Shown here in pieces: positions 28,938-39,191 of a DNA stretch of 64,000 nucleotides. Below the pieces are notes generated by a model. The model worked only from the letters and a program-made list of their open reading frames with translations. It ran no database searches and was not told the DNA's origin. Source of the stretch: Pantoea cypripedii (GTDB lineage: Bacteria; Pseudomonadota; Gammaproteobacteria; Enterobacterales; Enterobacteriaceae); NCBI RefSeq assembly GCF_002095535.1, contig NZ_MLJI01000001.1:815604-879603 (forward strand). Direction: 5' to 3'. The stretch's first letter is position 1. The number at the start of each line of letters is the position of its first letter. The translations under genes were made by a program, and so were the position numbers.

Positions 28938-29285
28938 TTATTTCACGTAGGCGAGCAGGCTCAGGGAATCCCGTGCCAGCGACTTACATTTCTTGTCGTT
29001 GGTGATGGCGATGCCGCTCAGATCTTTGTAACTGTCTTCGCCGAGCGCTTTCATGTTGAAGGTGCTGTAGTTACTCAAATCCCAGCGATTCTGCTGGGCG
29101 AAAAACACCAACGCCTTGCGAATCTGCGCATCGGGGAGATCCTGATAGCCGCAATCATTCTTCAGATAGACAAAAACCGCCGTCAGATCAGCCAGATCTT
29201 CCGCTTCGGATTCGCTCAGGGCAAAGCTGGTGGAGGAGAAGCCAAGGAGTCCCGCCAGCAGCAGGATCTTGATGCTTTTCGACAT
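28938..29285 (-). CDS. yacC: YacC, small exported protein of unknown function
   Basis: 115 residues from the ATG at 29285, exactly the length of E. coli YacC. A signal peptide (MSKSIKILLLAGLLGFSSTS then FA) precedes the mature ALSESEAEDLADLTAVFVYL. The block NRWDLSNYSTFNMKALGEDSY and the C terminus CKSLARDSLSLLAYVK are family-specific. Cysteines in NDCGYQ and KKCKSL may form a disulfide in the periplasm. It is related to PilS-like pilotin proteins, but no function is known. It lies 108 bp upstream of speE. Confidence 0.93.
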   Translation of the reverse strand: MSKSIKILLLAGLLGFSSTSFALSESEAEDLADLTAVFVYLKNDCGYQDLPDAQIRKALVFFAQQNRWDLSNYSTFNMKALGEDSYKDLSGIAITNDKKCKSLARDSLSLLAYVK

Positions 29286-29401
29286 AATCATTCTCAACAG
29301 GGGGCAATAAAATGACGTTAGCACAGATATTGGCAGGATTCTGATAAATTTGCCGCTGTGGCACCCGCCACACTTTTTTTCGGTGCATTCTGCAGCAGGG
29401 C

Positions 29402-29432
29402 TTGACCCTCCCGCAGGGGCAAGGTTTACGCT
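29402..29432 (+). promoter_or_regulatory. CueR-type promoter of cueO
   Basis: TTGACC (29402-29407) and TACGCT (29427-29432) are separated by 19 bp, the overlong spacer typical of MerR-family activators. The spacer carries the dyad ACCCTCC-N7-GCAAGGT (29405-29425), close to the CueR consensus ACCTTCC-N7-GGAAGGT. Copper- or silver-loaded CueR would activate here. Confidence 0.88.
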
Positions 29433-29461
29433 GTGCCCTTATGCACAATAAGGATATGAAT

Positions 29462-31081
29462 ATGCAACGTCGTCATTTTCTGAAGCTGACTGCCGCCCTC
29501 AGCGCGGCAGGTGCCCTGCCCATGTGGAGCCGTTCGCTGATGGCTGCCACGCGACCGCTGCTGCCTATCCCCAACCTGCTGGAAGCGGATGCACGCGGTA
29601 CCTACACCCTGACCGCTCAGGCGGGCACCAGCCAGTGGAATGGCAAAGCGGTGCCGACCTGGGGCTACAACGGCAGCCTGCTTGGGCCAGCAATTGTGCT
29701 CCAGCGGGGTAAACCGGTCACGGTGAATATTCATAACCGTCTGCCGGACGCCACCACCGTGCACTGGCACGGGCTGGAAATTCCGGGTGCGGTGGATGGT
29801 GGCCCACAGGCGACCATCGCGCCAGGGGCATCGCGTCAGGTGACCTTTACGCCCGATCAACCCGCCACTACCTGCTGGTTTCACCCCCATCAGCATGGCA
29901 AAACCGGCTATCAGGTGGCGCAGGGGCTGGCGGGACTGGTGCTGTTACAGGATGAAGCATCCGGCAAACTGCGCTTGCCGGTGCAGTGGGGCGTTGACGA
30001 TGTGCCGCTGATTTTCCAGGACAAGCAACTGAGTTCGGATGGTACGCGGATTGATTATCAGCTCGATATTATGCGTGCGGCGGTGGGCTGGTTTGGCGAC
30101 ATGATGCTGACCAATGGCGTGCAGTACCCGCAACACGCGGTGCCGCGTGGCTGGTTACGCCTGCGTCTGCTGAACGGTTGTAACGCGCGTTCAATGCATA
30201 TTGCCACCAGCGACCAGCGCCCGCTGTATGTGATTGGCAGCGATGGCGGCCTGCTGGCGGAGCCGATAAAAGTGGACAGCCTGCCACTGCTGCCCGGCGA
30301 GCGTTTTGAAGTGATGGTGGATACCTCAGACGGTAAAAGCTTTGACATGGTGACGCTGCCGGTGACGCAAATGGGCATGATGCTGGCACCGTTTGATCAA
30401 CCGTTGCCGCTGGTGAATATCCTGCCATTACGCGTGATGGCAAGTGCTTCGCTGCCGGATAAGCTGGTGGATGTCCCGCCGGTGCCCGCCACCGACGGGC
30501 TACAAACCCGCTGGCTGCAACTGATGATGGACCCGCAGCTCGATAGCCAGGGCATGCAGGCGCTGATGGATCGCTATGGCGCGAAAGCCATGGGCAGCAT
30601 GGAAGGCCATCACGCCATGAACATGCCGCAAGGGCAAAAGCAGGGCGATATGAAGATGGATATGGGTGACATGCCGATGGATCATAGCAAGATGGCGATG
30701 GATCATAGCGGCCATGACAAGGCTGCCGGTTATGATTTCCACAACGGCAACAAGATTAACGGCATTGCCTTTGATATGACCAAACCGATGTTCGATGTGA
30801 AGCTCGGCAGCATGGAAAAGTGGACGATTTCCGGTGAAGGCGACAGCATGCTGCATCCGTTCCATATCCACGGCACCCAGTTCCGTATTCTGTCCGAAAA
30901 CGGCAAGCCACCAGCCCCGCATCGCCAGGGCTGGAAGGATATGGTCAGCGTCAACGGCTGGCGCAGTGAAGTGCTGGTGCGCTTCGACTATGTTGCCAAT
31001 GCCGAACAGGCCTATATGGCCCATTGCCATCTGCTGGAACACGAGGACACCGGCATGATGCTGGGCTTCACTGTGACTTAA
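29462..31081 (+). CDS. cueO: Multicopper oxidase CueO
   Basis: A 539-residue periplasmic cuprous oxidase (516 in E. coli). The twin-arginine signal [20 protein letters not shown] exports it folded. Copper ligands lie in [27 protein letters not shown] and [15 protein letters not shown] Met/His-rich insert at about residues 377-426 ([20 protein letters not shown]) is the copper-binding regulatory segment and seems longer than in E. coli. The ATG at 29462 has AAGGA at the right distance; an ATG at 29456 is too close. A CueR promoter lies upstream. The last codons overlap the convergent PLP-enzyme gene by 4 bp. Confidence 0.96.
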   Translation: MQRRHFLKLTAALSAAGALPMWSRSLMAATRPLLPIPNLLEADARGTYTLTAQAGTSQWNGKAVPTWGYNGSLLGPAIVLQRGKPVTVNIHNRLPDATTVHWHGLEIPGAVDGGPQATIAPGASRQVTFTPDQPATTCWFHPHQHGKTGYQVAQGLAGLVLLQDEASGKLRLPVQWGVDDVPLIFQDKQLSSDGTRIDYQLDIMRAAVGWFGDMMLTNGVQYPQHAVPRGWLRLRLLNGCNARSMHIATSDQRPLYVIGSDGGLLAEPIKVDSLPLLPGERFEVMVDTSDGKSFDMVTLPVTQMGMMLAPFDQPLPLVNILPLRVMASASLPDKLVDVPPVPATDGLQTRWLQLMMDPQLDSQGMQALMDRYGAKAMGSMEGHHAMNMPQGQKQGDMKMDMGDMPMDHSKMAMDHSGHDKAAGYDFHNGNKINGIAFDMTKPMFDVKLGSMEKWTISGEGDSMLHPFHIHGTQFRILSENGKPPAPHRQGWKDMVSVNGWRSEVLVRFDYVANAEQAYMAHCHLLEHEDTGMMLGFTVT

Positions 31082-32358
31082 CCGCCCAGCGCCTGGCGGA
31101 TATCCTCAATCAAATCATCGGCATGTTCGATGCCGATCGACAAACGGACGGTGGCGTCAGTGATACCAATACGCTGACGCACCTCCGCCGCCACCCCGGA
31201 ATGGGTGGTGCTGGCCGGATGACTGGCCAGCGATTCGGTCCCCCCCAGACTCACCGCCAGTTTGAACAGCCCGAGCGCATTGAGGAAACGAAACGCCGCT
31301 GGCTGCCCGCCGCGAATATCAAAGGAAAAGGTCGAACCTGCGCCGAAACACTGGCGGCGATAGGTTTCTCCTGCGCTGCTGTTTTTATCCAGGTAGGGTA
31401 GCCAATGCAGCTTTTCCACCTCGGGCCGATCGCGCAGGAACGCCGCCACCCGCGCCGCATTGTGCGCCGCTTTCTCCATGCGCAACGCCAGGGTTTCCAG
31501 CGAGCGGCCAATCATCCAGCTGGAGTGCGGGTCAAGCTGGGTGCCGATAGCGCTACGCAGCGACCGAACCTGATCGATCAACGCTTTCCTGCCGAGCACC
31601 GCACCGGCAATCAGATCCGAATGGCCGCCCACATATTTGGTCAGTGAATACAGCGACAGGTCGGCACCCTGTTCCAGCGGGCGCTGAAACAATGGGCCGA
31701 GCAGGGTGTTATCACAAGCGATAATCGGCCGCGATCCCTGATGTTGCGCAATCACCTCGGCCACCTGCACCATCAATTCAATATCCACCAGACTGTTGGT
31801 GGGATTGGCCGGGGTCTCAATCAGGATCAATGCCACCCGCCCACGTTGCCAGGCCAGCTTGGCCGCTTCGTGGACTTTCTCTTCATCGGTGCCGTCGCTG
31901 AAGCCAACCGCTTTGATTTCGAGGTTATGCAGCGTTTTGCTCAGCAGGGTTTCGGTACCACCGTACAGCGGCTGAGAATGCAGAATCACCTCGCCAGGTC
32001 GGGCGAAAGTCAGCAGCGTGGTGGCAATCGCCGCCATGCCGGAGGAGAACAGCGCGGCCTTTTCTGCGCCTTCGTAAATCGCCAGCCGGTCTTCGACAAT
32101 TTCGCTATTGGGATGATTGAAACGTGAATAGACCAGCCCGCCGCTTTTACCTTCTGGCGGTTCACGTCGCCCGGCGACGAAATCAAAAAAGTCTTTCCCC
32201 TCTTCGGCGCTGTTAAACACAAAGGTGGAGGTGAGAAACACCGGCGGCTTCACCGCGCCTTCAGACAGGCGTGGATCGTAACCGTAATTCAGCATCTGGG
32301 TTTCGGGATGAAGCGAATGATTGCCAGCTTGCGGTTTTTTACTGGATGAAGATGTCAT
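31078..32358 (-). CDS. Cys/Met-metabolism PLP-dependent enzyme (cystathionine gamma-synthase family)
   Basis: 426 residues with the gamma-family fold. The PLP lysine is Lys241 in [13 protein letters not shown]; the phosphate-binding [13 protein letters not shown] and LYGGTETLL are present, as are the ETPANPTN and CDNTLLGPL blocks. Members make cystathionine, or eliminate methanethiol or H2S from methionine, homocysteine or cysteine. Its own extra N-terminal 20 residues and an insert around residues 55-72 ([12 protein letters not shown]) set it apart from MetB. In E. coli gcd occupies this interval, so it is a local replacement. Which reaction it performs is open. Confidence 0.85.
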   Translation of the reverse strand: MTSSSSKKPQAGNHSLHPETQMLNYGYDPRLSEGAVKPPVFLTSTFVFNSAEEGKDFFDFVAGRREPPEGKSGGLVYSRFNHPNSEIVEDRLAIYEGAEKAALFSSGMAAIATTLLTFARPGEVILHSQPLYGGTETLLSKTLHNLEIKAVGFSDGTDEEKVHEAAKLAWQRGRVALILIETPANPTNSLVDIELMVQVAEVIAQHQGSRPIIACDNTLLGPLFQRPLEQGADLSLYSLTKYVGGHSDLIAGAVLGRKALIDQVRSLRSAIGTQLDPHSSWMIGRSLETLALRMEKAAHNAARVAAFLRDRPEVEKLHWLPYLDKNSSAGETYRRQCFGAGSTFSFDIRGGQPAAFRFLNALGLFKLAVSLGGTESLASHPASTTHSGVAAEVRQRIGITDATVRLSIGIEHADDLIEDIRQALGG

Positions 32359-32526
32359 AACGTCTCCGGTTGGCAGGGGATCGCTGTTGGGTGCTTTTCA
32401 TACAGTTAACGTCAGAGCAATATTTTTCGCCACGGTAACGTTTGCGTTGTGTGCGCGGCGTCAGTGCTTAAATGGACTATGATAGACTGCGTGGCTTTCT
32501 GAGATACCTAACCCAGGCTGAATGCA

Positions 32527-33063
32527 ATGAAACACACCGTTGACGTGATGATCTCTGAGCAGGAGATTGCAACCCGTATTGCCGAACTCGGCAAACAGAT
32601 AAGCGACCACTACCGTGACAGCGGCAGCGAAATGGTGCTGGTCGGTCTGCTGCGCGGTTCCTTCATGTTTATGGCCGATTTGTGCCGTGCCGTTGAGGTG
32701 CCACACGAAGTCGACTTTATGACCGCCTCCAGCTACGGCAGCGGCATGTCCACCACCCGTGATGTGAAGATCCTGAAAGATCTCGATGAAGATATTCGCG
32801 GCAAAGACGTGTTGATCGTTGAAGACATCATCGACTCCGGCAACACCCTGAGCAAAGTGCGCGAGATCCTGCGTCTGCGCGAACCCAAATCACTGGCCAT
32901 TTGTACCCTGCTGGATAAGCCGGAGCGCCGTGAAGTGGATGTGACGGTAGAATACGTCGGCTTCTCCATCCCGGACGAATTCGTGGTGGGTTTTGGCATC
33001 GATTATGCCCAGCGTTACCGCCATCTGCCGTACATCGGTAAAGTGGTGCTGCTTGACGAATAA
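32527..33063 (+). CDS. hpt: Hypoxanthine phosphoribosyltransferase Hpt
   Basis: A 178-residue purine-salvage enzyme that makes IMP from hypoxanthine and PRPP. The PRPP loop is in [17 protein letters not shown], the flexible-loop Ser-Tyr in [11 protein letters not shown], and the base-specificity region at [20 protein letters not shown]. Length and N terminus ([14 protein letters not shown]) match E. coli Hpt. In E. coli the carbonic anhydrase gene can follows in divergent orientation; it is absent from the 228-bp gap here. Confidence 0.97.
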   Translation: MKHTVDVMISEQEIATRIAELGKQISDHYRDSGSEMVLVGLLRGSFMFMADLCRAVEVPHEVDFMTASSYGSGMSTTRDVKILKDLDEDIRGKDVLIVEDIIDSGNTLSKVREILRLREPKSLAICTLLDKPERREVDVTVEYVGFSIPDEFVVGFGIDYAQRYRHLPYIGKVVLLDE

Positions 33064-33291
33064 CCGCACAATCTTCCAAGGCTAACCTTTCCCGCCTGCG
33101 ATAAGATGCGCAGCCCGTCGGCCAGTGGCTGGCGGGCATTCTGCTGCGTTTCCCTGCGGCGCGCAGAGTGATAGACTCTGCCCGACTCCTTTGATTTCAC
33201 AACCTTTATCCCAGCGAACGCGCACGTACCGCTCGCGCACACTATCATTTCAACAGGCAATGATGTCACTACAACAAGGTATGGACTCGCA

Positions 33292-34218
33292 ATGACTTAT
33301 GCACTGGAACTTTCCGGGCTGATCAAGACCTATCCTGGCGGCGTACAGGCGCTGAAAGGGATCGATCTCAGCGTGGAAGCAGGTGATTTTTACGCCTTAC
33401 TGGGGCCGAACGGTGCCGGTAAGTCCACCACCATCGGCATTATCAGCTCACTGGTCAATAAATCTGGCGGCAGCGTTCGCGTGTTTGGCTATGACCTGGA
33501 AAAAGATGTGGTCAACGCCAAGCGTCAGCTCGGGCTGGTGCCGCAGGAATTCAACTTCAACCCGTTTGAAACCGTGCTACAGATTGTGGTCAACCAGGCG
33601 GGTTACTACGGTGTGGAACGTCGCGAAGCGAATCTGCGCGCCGAAAAATACCTGAAACAGCTCGATCTCTGGGGTAAACGCAACGAACGTGCGCGGATGT
33701 TATCCGGCGGGATGAAACGTCGTCTGATGATTGCGCGCGCGCTGATGCATGAACCCAAGTTGCTGATCCTTGATGAGCCAACGGCGGGCGTCGATATCGA
33801 GCTGCGTCGTTCGATGTGGGTGTTCCTGAAAGAGCTAAACGCGAAGGGCACCACCATCATTCTGACCACCCACTATCTGGAAGAAGCGGAAATGCTGTGC
33901 CGCAATATCGGCATTATCCAGAGCGGTGAACTGGTGGAGAACACCTCAATGAAAGGGCTGTTGTCCAAGCTGCAATCCGAAACCTTTATCCTCGATCTGG
34001 CCCCACGCAGCCCGCTGCCGCAGCTGGAGGGCTTCCAGTATCGTCTGGTGGATACGTCCACGCTGGAAGTGGAAGTGATGCGTGAACAGGGGCTGAACAG
34101 CGTGTTCAGCCAGCTGAGTGCGCAGGGGGTGCAGGTGCTGAGTATGCGTAACAAAGCTAACCGCCTTGAGGAGCTGTTTGTCAGCCTGGTGCAGGGAAAA
34201 ACAGGAGCGAAAGCATGA
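33292..34218 (+). CDS. yadG: ABC exporter ATP-binding protein YadG
   Basis: A 308-residue ATPase with Walker A GPNGAGKST, the Q-loop at VPQEFNFNPFE, signature LSGGMKRRLMIARAL, Walker B LLILDEPTAGVD and the switch His in TTHYLEEAEML. It belongs to the DrrA-like ABC-2 exporter class and pairs with YadH, whose start overlaps its stop by 4 bp (ATGA). The transported substrate is unknown in E. coli and here. Confidence 0.95.
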   Translation: MTYALELSGLIKTYPGGVQALKGIDLSVEAGDFYALLGPNGAGKSTTIGIISSLVNKSGGSVRVFGYDLEKDVVNAKRQLGLVPQEFNFNPFETVLQIVVNQAGYYGVERREANLRAEKYLKQLDLWGKRNERARMLSGGMKRRLMIARALMHEPKLLILDEPTAGVDIELRRSMWVFLKELNAKGTTIILTTHYLEEAEMLCRNIGIIQSGELVENTSMKGLLSKLQSETFILDLAPRSPLPQLEGFQYRLVDTSTLEVEVMREQGLNSVFSQLSAQGVQVLSMRNKANRLEELFVSLVQGKTGAKA

Positions 34219-34985
34219 CGCATTTGTATTGGGTAGCGCTCAAGAGCATCTGGACCAAAGAGATCAACCGTTTTGCCCGCATCTGGATTCAGACGCTGGT
34301 GCCGCCGGTGATCACCATGACCCTGTATTTTATTATTTTCGGCAATTTGATTGGTTCGCGTATCGGTGATATGCATGGTTTCAGCTACATGCAATTTATC
34401 GTGCCGGGCCTGATCATGATGGCGGTGATCACCAACGCTTACGCTAACGTGGCTTCTTCCTTCTTCAGCGCCAAGTTTCAGCGCAATATTGAGGAGCTGC
34501 TGGTGGCACCGGTGCCGACGCACATTATCATCGCGGGTTATGTTGGCGGTGGCGTGGCGCGTGGCGTCTGCGTCGGGATTCTGGTCACGGCGATATCGCT
34601 GTTTTTCGTGCCCTTCCATGTGTATTCATGGTCGATGGTGGCGCTGACGTTACTGCTGACGGCGATTCTGTTCTCGCTTGCCGGGTTGCTGAACGCGGTG
34701 TTTGCCCGCACCTTTGACGATATCAGCCTGATTCCGACCTTTGTGCTGACACCGTTAACCTATCTGGGTGGGGTCTTTTACTCGCTGACGCTGCTGCCAC
34801 CGTTCTGGCAGATGGTGTCAAAACTGAACCCGATTGTGTATATGATCAGCGGCTTCCGTTACGGTTTCCTTGGCATCAATGATGTGCCGCTGGAGCTGAC
34901 CTTATCGGTGCTGGTGGCGTTTATCGTGGTGTTTTACGCGGTGGTGTATGTGCTGATTCAGCGTGGCAGAGGGCTGCGGAGCTAG
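34215..34985 (+). CDS. yadH: ABC-2 type permease YadH
   Basis: A 256-residue inner-membrane protein with six predicted membrane segments and the ABC-2 signature in the C-terminal half (SLAGLLNAVFARTFDDISLI, then PTFVLTPLTYLGGVFYSL). It forms the exporter with YadG, to which it is translationally coupled. Dispersed repeat copy C lies 14 bp after its stop codon. Confidence 0.95.
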   Translation: MTHLYWVALKSIWTKEINRFARIWIQTLVPPVITMTLYFIIFGNLIGSRIGDMHGFSYMQFIVPGLIMMAVITNAYANVASSFFSAKFQRNIEELLVAPVPTHIIIAGYVGGGVARGVCVGILVTAISLFFVPFHVYSWSMVALTLLLTAILFSLAGLLNAVFARTFDDISLIPTFVLTPLTYLGGVFYSLTLLPPFWQMVSKLNPIVYMISGFRYGFLGINDVPLELTLSVLVAFIVVFYAVVYVLIQRGRGLRS

Positions 34986-34999
34986 CATGAGGCTGGGCT

Positions 35000-35071
35000 G
35001 TAGCGGCGCGATTTATCGCGCGATTCTTTGCTCGTTGCCGGAAAAAACTGCGCGATAAATCGCGCCGCTAC
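35000..35071. repeat. Dispersed inverted-repeat element, copy C
   Basis: Perfect 22-bp arms at 35000-35021 and 35050-35071, the same as copies A and B, around a 28-nt centre ending GCCGGAAAAAACT. It lies between the convergent yadH and panD genes. The asymmetric centre shows that all three copies share one orientation in this window. Confidence 0.92.
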
Positions 35072-35103
35072 AGGGGCGGGATATCAATCCCGCCCTTATT
35101 TTA

Positions 35104-35484
35104 TCAGGCGACCTGAACCGGCAGCGCTTTGGCTATCCGCTTCATCTCGTTGTCGCCCTCAAAATAGGCCACTTTCGGCTGCCAGCTACGCGCGACTTCA
35201 TCTTCCACCTGCACATAAGAACAGATGATCATAATATCGCCCTCGCAGGCACAGCGGGCGGCTGCGCCGTTGACGGAGATAATCTTTGAGCCACGCTCAG
35301 CGGCAATGGCGTAGGTAGAGAAACGCTGGCCGTTGGTCACGTTGTAGATGTCGATGGCTTCATATTGCAGAATGCCAGACGCATCCAGGAAGTCCTGGTC
35401 GATGGCGCAGGAACCTTCGTAATTCAAATCTGCCTGAGTCACTTTGACGCGGTGCAGTTTGCCCTGTAATACGGTACGAATCAT
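35104..35484 (-). CDS. panD: Aspartate 1-decarboxylase proenzyme PanD
   Basis: A 126-residue pyruvoyl enzyme that makes beta-alanine for pantothenate. Self-cleavage occurs between Gly24 and Ser25 in NYEGSCAID. The N terminus [20 protein letters not shown] and the motif [12 protein letters not shown] are conserved. It is the last gene of the panB-panC-panD run, 28 bp after panC; in E. coli an extra gene separates panD from panC. Confidence 0.97.
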   Translation of the reverse strand: MIRTVLQGKLHRVKVTQADLNYEGSCAIDQDFLDASGILQYEAIDIYNVTNGQRFSTYAIAAERGSKIISVNGAAARCACEGDIMIICSYVQVEDEVARSWQPKVAYFEGDNEMKRIAKALPVQVA

Positions 35485-35512
35485 GGCGGTACAACCTTCT
35501 ATAAACGATCCC

Positions 35513-36367
35513 TTACTGGGTCAGATCTACTTGCTGATTATCGATCAGACGCGCATTGCCCAGCCATGCGGCCATCAGAATCACGGCTCGCTGGCTATCG
35601 ACGGTCAGCGCCTGCAACGTTTCGGCATCGCAAATCGCCAGCCCGTCCGGGCGGAAACCTTTCTCGCGTAACGCCTGTTCGGCGTGTTCAATAATCTCTT
35701 CCACATGGCGCTCGCCATTGCTGAGGCGCTCTGCCATGCTGTTCATCACCTGGCTTAAGCCGGGTGCCAGTGTACGCTCATCTGCGGTGAGATAGCCATT
35801 ACGCGAGCTGAGGGCTAAGCCATCTTTGGCGCGTACCGTGGGGACACCGACAATCTCGATGTCGAAACCCATATCCGCCACCATCTTGCGGATAATAGCC
35901 AACTGCTGAAAATCTTTTTCACCAAAGCAGGCAATGTCCGGCTGCACCAGGTTGAACAGCTTGCTGACAATGGTGGAGACGCCACGAAAATGGCCTGGAC
36001 GGGCGGCACCTTCCAGCAGCGATGACAAACCCGGGACTTCCACGAAGGTCTGGGTATCGAGGCCTTTGGGGTAGACGTCTGCCGGGGCAGGGGCGAACAC
36101 CAAATCAACGCCATGGCGATTCAGCTTTTCGCAATCATCCTGCAAAGTGCGGGGGTAGCGTGCTAAATCGTCCGGACGATCAAACTGCATTGGGTTAACA
36201 AAAATCGACGTCACCACGATATCGGCACGCGCGCGCGCTTCATCGACCAGCGTCATATGTCCATCATGCAGGTTGCCCATAGTAGGCACCAGCGCGATAC
36301 GTTTGCCTTCCTGACGCCAGCGACGGATCTCGTGACGCAGCATCGGCAGTGTTTCAATGATCAGCAC
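35513..36367 (-). CDS. panC: Pantothenate synthetase PanC
   Basis: A 284-residue ATP-dependent ligase joining pantoate and beta-alanine. Nucleotidyltransferase motifs are [15 protein letters not shown] (HIGH-type) and [13 protein letters not shown] (KMSKS-like). [17 protein letters not shown] also is diagnostic. It lies 15 bp after panB and 28 bp before panD, in one operon. Confidence 0.97.
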   Translation of the reverse strand: MLIIETLPMLRHEIRRWRQEGKRIALVPTMGNLHDGHMTLVDEARARADIVVTSIFVNPMQFDRPDDLARYPRTLQDDCEKLNRHGVDLVFAPAPADVYPKGLDTQTFVEVPGLSSLLEGAARPGHFRGVSTIVSKLFNLVQPDIACFGEKDFQQLAIIRKMVADMGFDIEIVGVPTVRAKDGLALSSRNGYLTADERTLAPGLSQVMNSMAERLSNGERHVEEIIEHAEQALREKGFRPDGLAICDAETLQALTVDSQRAVILMAAWLGNARLIDNQQVDLTQ

Positions 36368-36382
36368 TGCACATCTCCTGAT

Positions 36383-37177
36383 TTACTGGAAACTGTGTTC
36401 GGCGGCCGGGTAACTGCCCGCCTCAACTTCGGCAATATAGTGGCGAATCGCAGCGCGAATGTCGCCGGTTTCCGCGAGGAAATTTTTAGCGAATTTCGGG
36501 ATATGGCCGCCGGTAATACCAAAGGCATCATGCATGACCAGAATTTGCCCATCGGTCACGTTACCTGCGCCGATGCCAATCACCGGGATGGTCAGCGCCT
36601 TGGTCACGCGTTCTGCCAGGGCGACCGGTACGCACTCCAGCACCAGCAGCTGTGCGCCAGCCGCTTCCAGTGCCAGCGCATCGGCCAGCAGGCGTTCCGC
36701 TCCGGCTTCGTCACGGCCCTGTACTTTATAGCCACCAAAGATATTCACCGATTGCGGCGTCAAACCGAGGTGACCACACACCGGCACCGCGCGCTCGGTC
36801 AGCATTTTGACGGTTTCCGCCAGCCAGGCACCGCCTTCCAGTTTGACCATATTGGCACCGGCACGCATCAGCTGGGCCGCGTTGTCAAAGGTCTGCTCCG
36901 GAGTGGCATAACTCATAAACGGCAGATCGGCCATCACCAGCGCCTGTGGAGCGCCACGGCGCACCGCTGCGGTGTGGTAGGCAATATCATTGACGGTAAC
37001 CGGCAGAGTTGATTCGTGGCCCTGCACCGTCATGCCAAGTGAATCGCCAATCAGCAGGACCTGAATGCCTTCGTCAGCAAACAGACGGGCAAAGCTGAAG
37101 TCGTAGGCCGTCAGGGTGGCAAATTTGCGGCCACTGGCTTTCCACTGGCGTAAATGGGAGATAGTTGTCGGTTTCAT
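36383..37177 (-). CDS. panB: 3-methyl-2-oxobutanoate hydroxymethyltransferase PanB
   Basis: A 264-residue barrel enzyme that makes ketopantoate from 2-oxoisovalerate and methylene-tetrahydrofolate. Key blocks are [34 protein letters not shown], and [14 protein letters not shown] with the active-site Glu. It is the first gene of the panBCD operon. The start at 37177 gives the family N terminus [13 protein letters not shown]. Confidence 0.97.
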   Translation of the reverse strand: MKPTTISHLRQWKASGRKFATLTAYDFSFARLFADEGIQVLLIGDSLGMTVQGHESTLPVTVNDIAYHTAAVRRGAPQALVMADLPFMSYATPEQTFDNAAQLMRAGANMVKLEGGAWLAETVKMLTERAVPVCGHLGLTPQSVNIFGGYKVQGRDEAGAERLLADALALEAAGAQLLVLECVPVALAERVTKALTIPVIGIGAGNVTDGQILVMHDAFGITGGHIPKFAKNFLAETGDIRAAIRHYIAEVEAGSYPAAEHSFQ

Positions 37178-37258
37178 CGCACGCTCTCAGTATTTTCTGA
37201 TGGGCGCAGTGTACTGGATTGAAAGGGGAGGCGATACGATTGCCGTGCGATTCTGGGG

Positions 37259-37744
37259 TTACTCAGACCAGAAACGAATCTCGCTTTGATCGAGCGTAGC
37301 CAGCAGCGGGGCCAGAGGGGTGCCATCGGGGAAAGTGAGCTGGGGAGCGAGCTCCAGCAGCGGTAACAACATAAACGCGCGGTTGTGTATATCGTAATGC
37401 GGCACCGTCAGACGTGGAGTATTAATCACCGCGTCGCCAAACAGCAGGATATCCAGATCGAGGGTGCGCGGACCCCAGCGCTCGGCTTTGCGCACCCGGC
37501 CATGTTCCAGTTCAATGCGCTGGGTCTGGTCGAGTAAGCTTTCGGCGGTAAGCCCGGTTTCCAGCGCGACCACGGCGTTGAGGTAGTCAGGTTGATCCTG
37601 CGGGCCATAAGGCGGGGTGCGATACAACGAGGAGGTTGCCACTCGGGTGGTTTGCGGTATCGCATCCAGCGCCGCCAGCGCTGCATCAACCTGATGCAGC
37701 GGGTCGGCGAGGTTACTGCCTAAAGCGAGATAAACGCGGGTCAT
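37259..37744 (-). CDS. folK: 6-hydroxymethyl-dihydropterin pyrophosphokinase FolK
   Basis: A 161-residue folate-pathway kinase. The N-terminal [20 protein letters not shown] and the signature [17 protein letters not shown] with the metal-binding aspartates identify it. Its ATG overlaps the stop of pcnB by 4 bp, so it is probably translated from the pcnB transcript, as in E. coli. Confidence 0.97.
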   Translation of the reverse strand: MTRVYLALGSNLADPLHQVDAALAALDAIPQTTRVATSSLYRTPPYGPQDQPDYLNAVVALETGLTAESLLDQTQRIELEHGRVRKAERWGPRTLDLDILLFGDAVINTPRLTVPHYDIHNRAFMLLPLLELAPQLTFPDGTPLAPLLATLDQSEIRFWSE

Positions 37745-39153
37745 GGCGCACTGTTGTTGCGCGGTGCCGCCGGACGGCGACGCGGACGACGCGGTTTACG
37801 GCGTGGCGCAGGATCATCACCCAGGGTGTTCAGCATGTTTTTCTGCTGCGTCGGTGCTGCGGCCTGGAATTCACCCCACCACTGGCTCAGACGTTGCAGT
37901 TCCGGGTTATTTTCCACATCGGCACGCAATGCCAGCAGGTCATAAGCTGCTCGGAATTTCGGATGTTCCATCAGCTTCCACGCACGCTTGCCGTGACGAC
38001 GAGACATGCGCAACTGCAACTGCCAGATATCGCGAATCAGCGTGGTGATACGCTTCGGAATCGCCAGCGCACGGCAGGCTTCATCCAGCGTTTCATTCAT
38101 CGCCAGCGCAAAGGCATCGTAATAGGTCAGGCCGCTTTCCTGGGCAATCTGCTCAGCAGACTCCAGCTGCGGATACCAGAACATCGCGGCAAACAGGAAC
38201 GCCGGATTGACGCGCATATCATTCTGAATGCGGGTATCGGTATTTTTCAGCACCTGTGCCAGCATACGCTCCATTGAGCTGTCGCTATGCTCGGTGAAAC
38301 CGCGCGTCAGCGTCGGGAACAACGGCTGGAACAGCTGATATTCGCGCATCATCTGATAGGTGCGGTAGCCGTAACCCGCCTGCAGCAGCTTGAGCGATTC
38401 TTCGAACAAACGCGCGGGCGGAATATCATGCAACAGTGTCGCCAGGCGCGGAATCGGCTCGGCGGTTTCTGCGGCAATGCTCATCTCCAGCTTGGCGGCA
38501 AAACGCACCACGCGCAGCATACGCACCGGATCTTCCCGATAGCGTGTTTCCGGATCGCCAATCATACGAATGACGCCCTGCTGCAAATCCTGTAAACCGC
38601 CGACGTAATCACGTACGGTGAAATCCGCCACGCTGTAATACAGGCTGTTGATGGTGAGATCGCGACGCTGGGCATCATCTTCGATGCTGCCAAAGATGTT
38701 ATCGCGCAGCAGCATACCGCTTTGCGCGCGCTGTGAGCTGTTGCGATCTTCTTCTTCGGCTTCTTCCATCTGGTGATGGCCACGGAAGGTCGCGACTTCA
38801 ATCACTTCCGGTCCGAACATGACGTGAGCCAGACGGAAACGACGTCCGACCAGACGACAGTTGCGGAACAGTTTACGCATTTGTTCCGGCGTGGCGTTGG
38901 TGGTGACATCGAAATCTTTGGGTTTTTTACCCAGCAGCAAATCGCGCACACCGCCGCCTACCAGGTAGGCTTCGTAACCGGCTTTATTCAGGCGATAGAG
39001 CACTTTGAGGGCATTTTCGCTGATATCTTTGCGTGAGATGTTGTGGCTTTCACGGGGAATAACGGTCATCAGACTTTCGGTTTCCACCTCTTCAGGCGCC
39101 TCCTCGTCACGCTTGAGGACTCTCCGGCAAAAATTAGCGACTCGGGTAAAAAT
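37741..39153 (-). CDS. pcnB: Poly(A) polymerase I PcnB, apparently with an AUU start codon
   Basis: 470 residues from an ATT at 39153. The nucleotidyltransferase motif is in [20 protein letters not shown], followed by [20 protein letters not shown], the tRNA-nucleotidyltransferase-like head and a basic, disordered tail rich in Arg and Pro. It adds 3' poly(A) tails that promote RNA decay. In E. coli pcnB starts at AUU, and here the same [12 protein letters not shown] follows ATT with GAGGTG four bases upstream. An in-frame ATG at 39174 has no ribosome site, and the GAGGTG lies inside its coding stretch. Rare AUU initiation keeps enzyme levels low. Confidence 0.94.
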   Translation of the reverse strand: MFTRVANFCRRVLKRDEEAPEEVETESLMTVIPRESHNISRKDISENALKVLYRLNKAGYEAYLVGGGVRDLLLGKKPKDFDVTTNATPEQMRKLFRNCRLVGRRFRLAHVMFGPEVIEVATFRGHHQMEEAEEEDRNSSQRAQSGMLLRDNIFGSIEDDAQRRDLTINSLYYSVADFTVRDYVGGLQDLQQGVIRMIGDPETRYREDPVRMLRVVRFAAKLEMSIAAETAEPIPRLATLLHDIPPARLFEESLKLLQAGYGYRTYQMMREYQLFQPLFPTLTRGFTEHSDSSMERMLAQVLKNTDTRIQNDMRVNPAFLFAAMFWYPQLESAEQIAQESGLTYYDAFALAMNETLDEACRALAIPKRITTLIRDIWQLQLRMSRRHGKRAWKLMEHPKFRAAYDLLALRADVENNPELQRLSQWWGEFQAAAPTQQKNMLNTLGDDPAPRRKPRRPRRRPAAPRNNSAP

Positions 39154-39191
39154 GGGACACCTCGACAGTGACATTAGTGGTGTTAGTAAAA

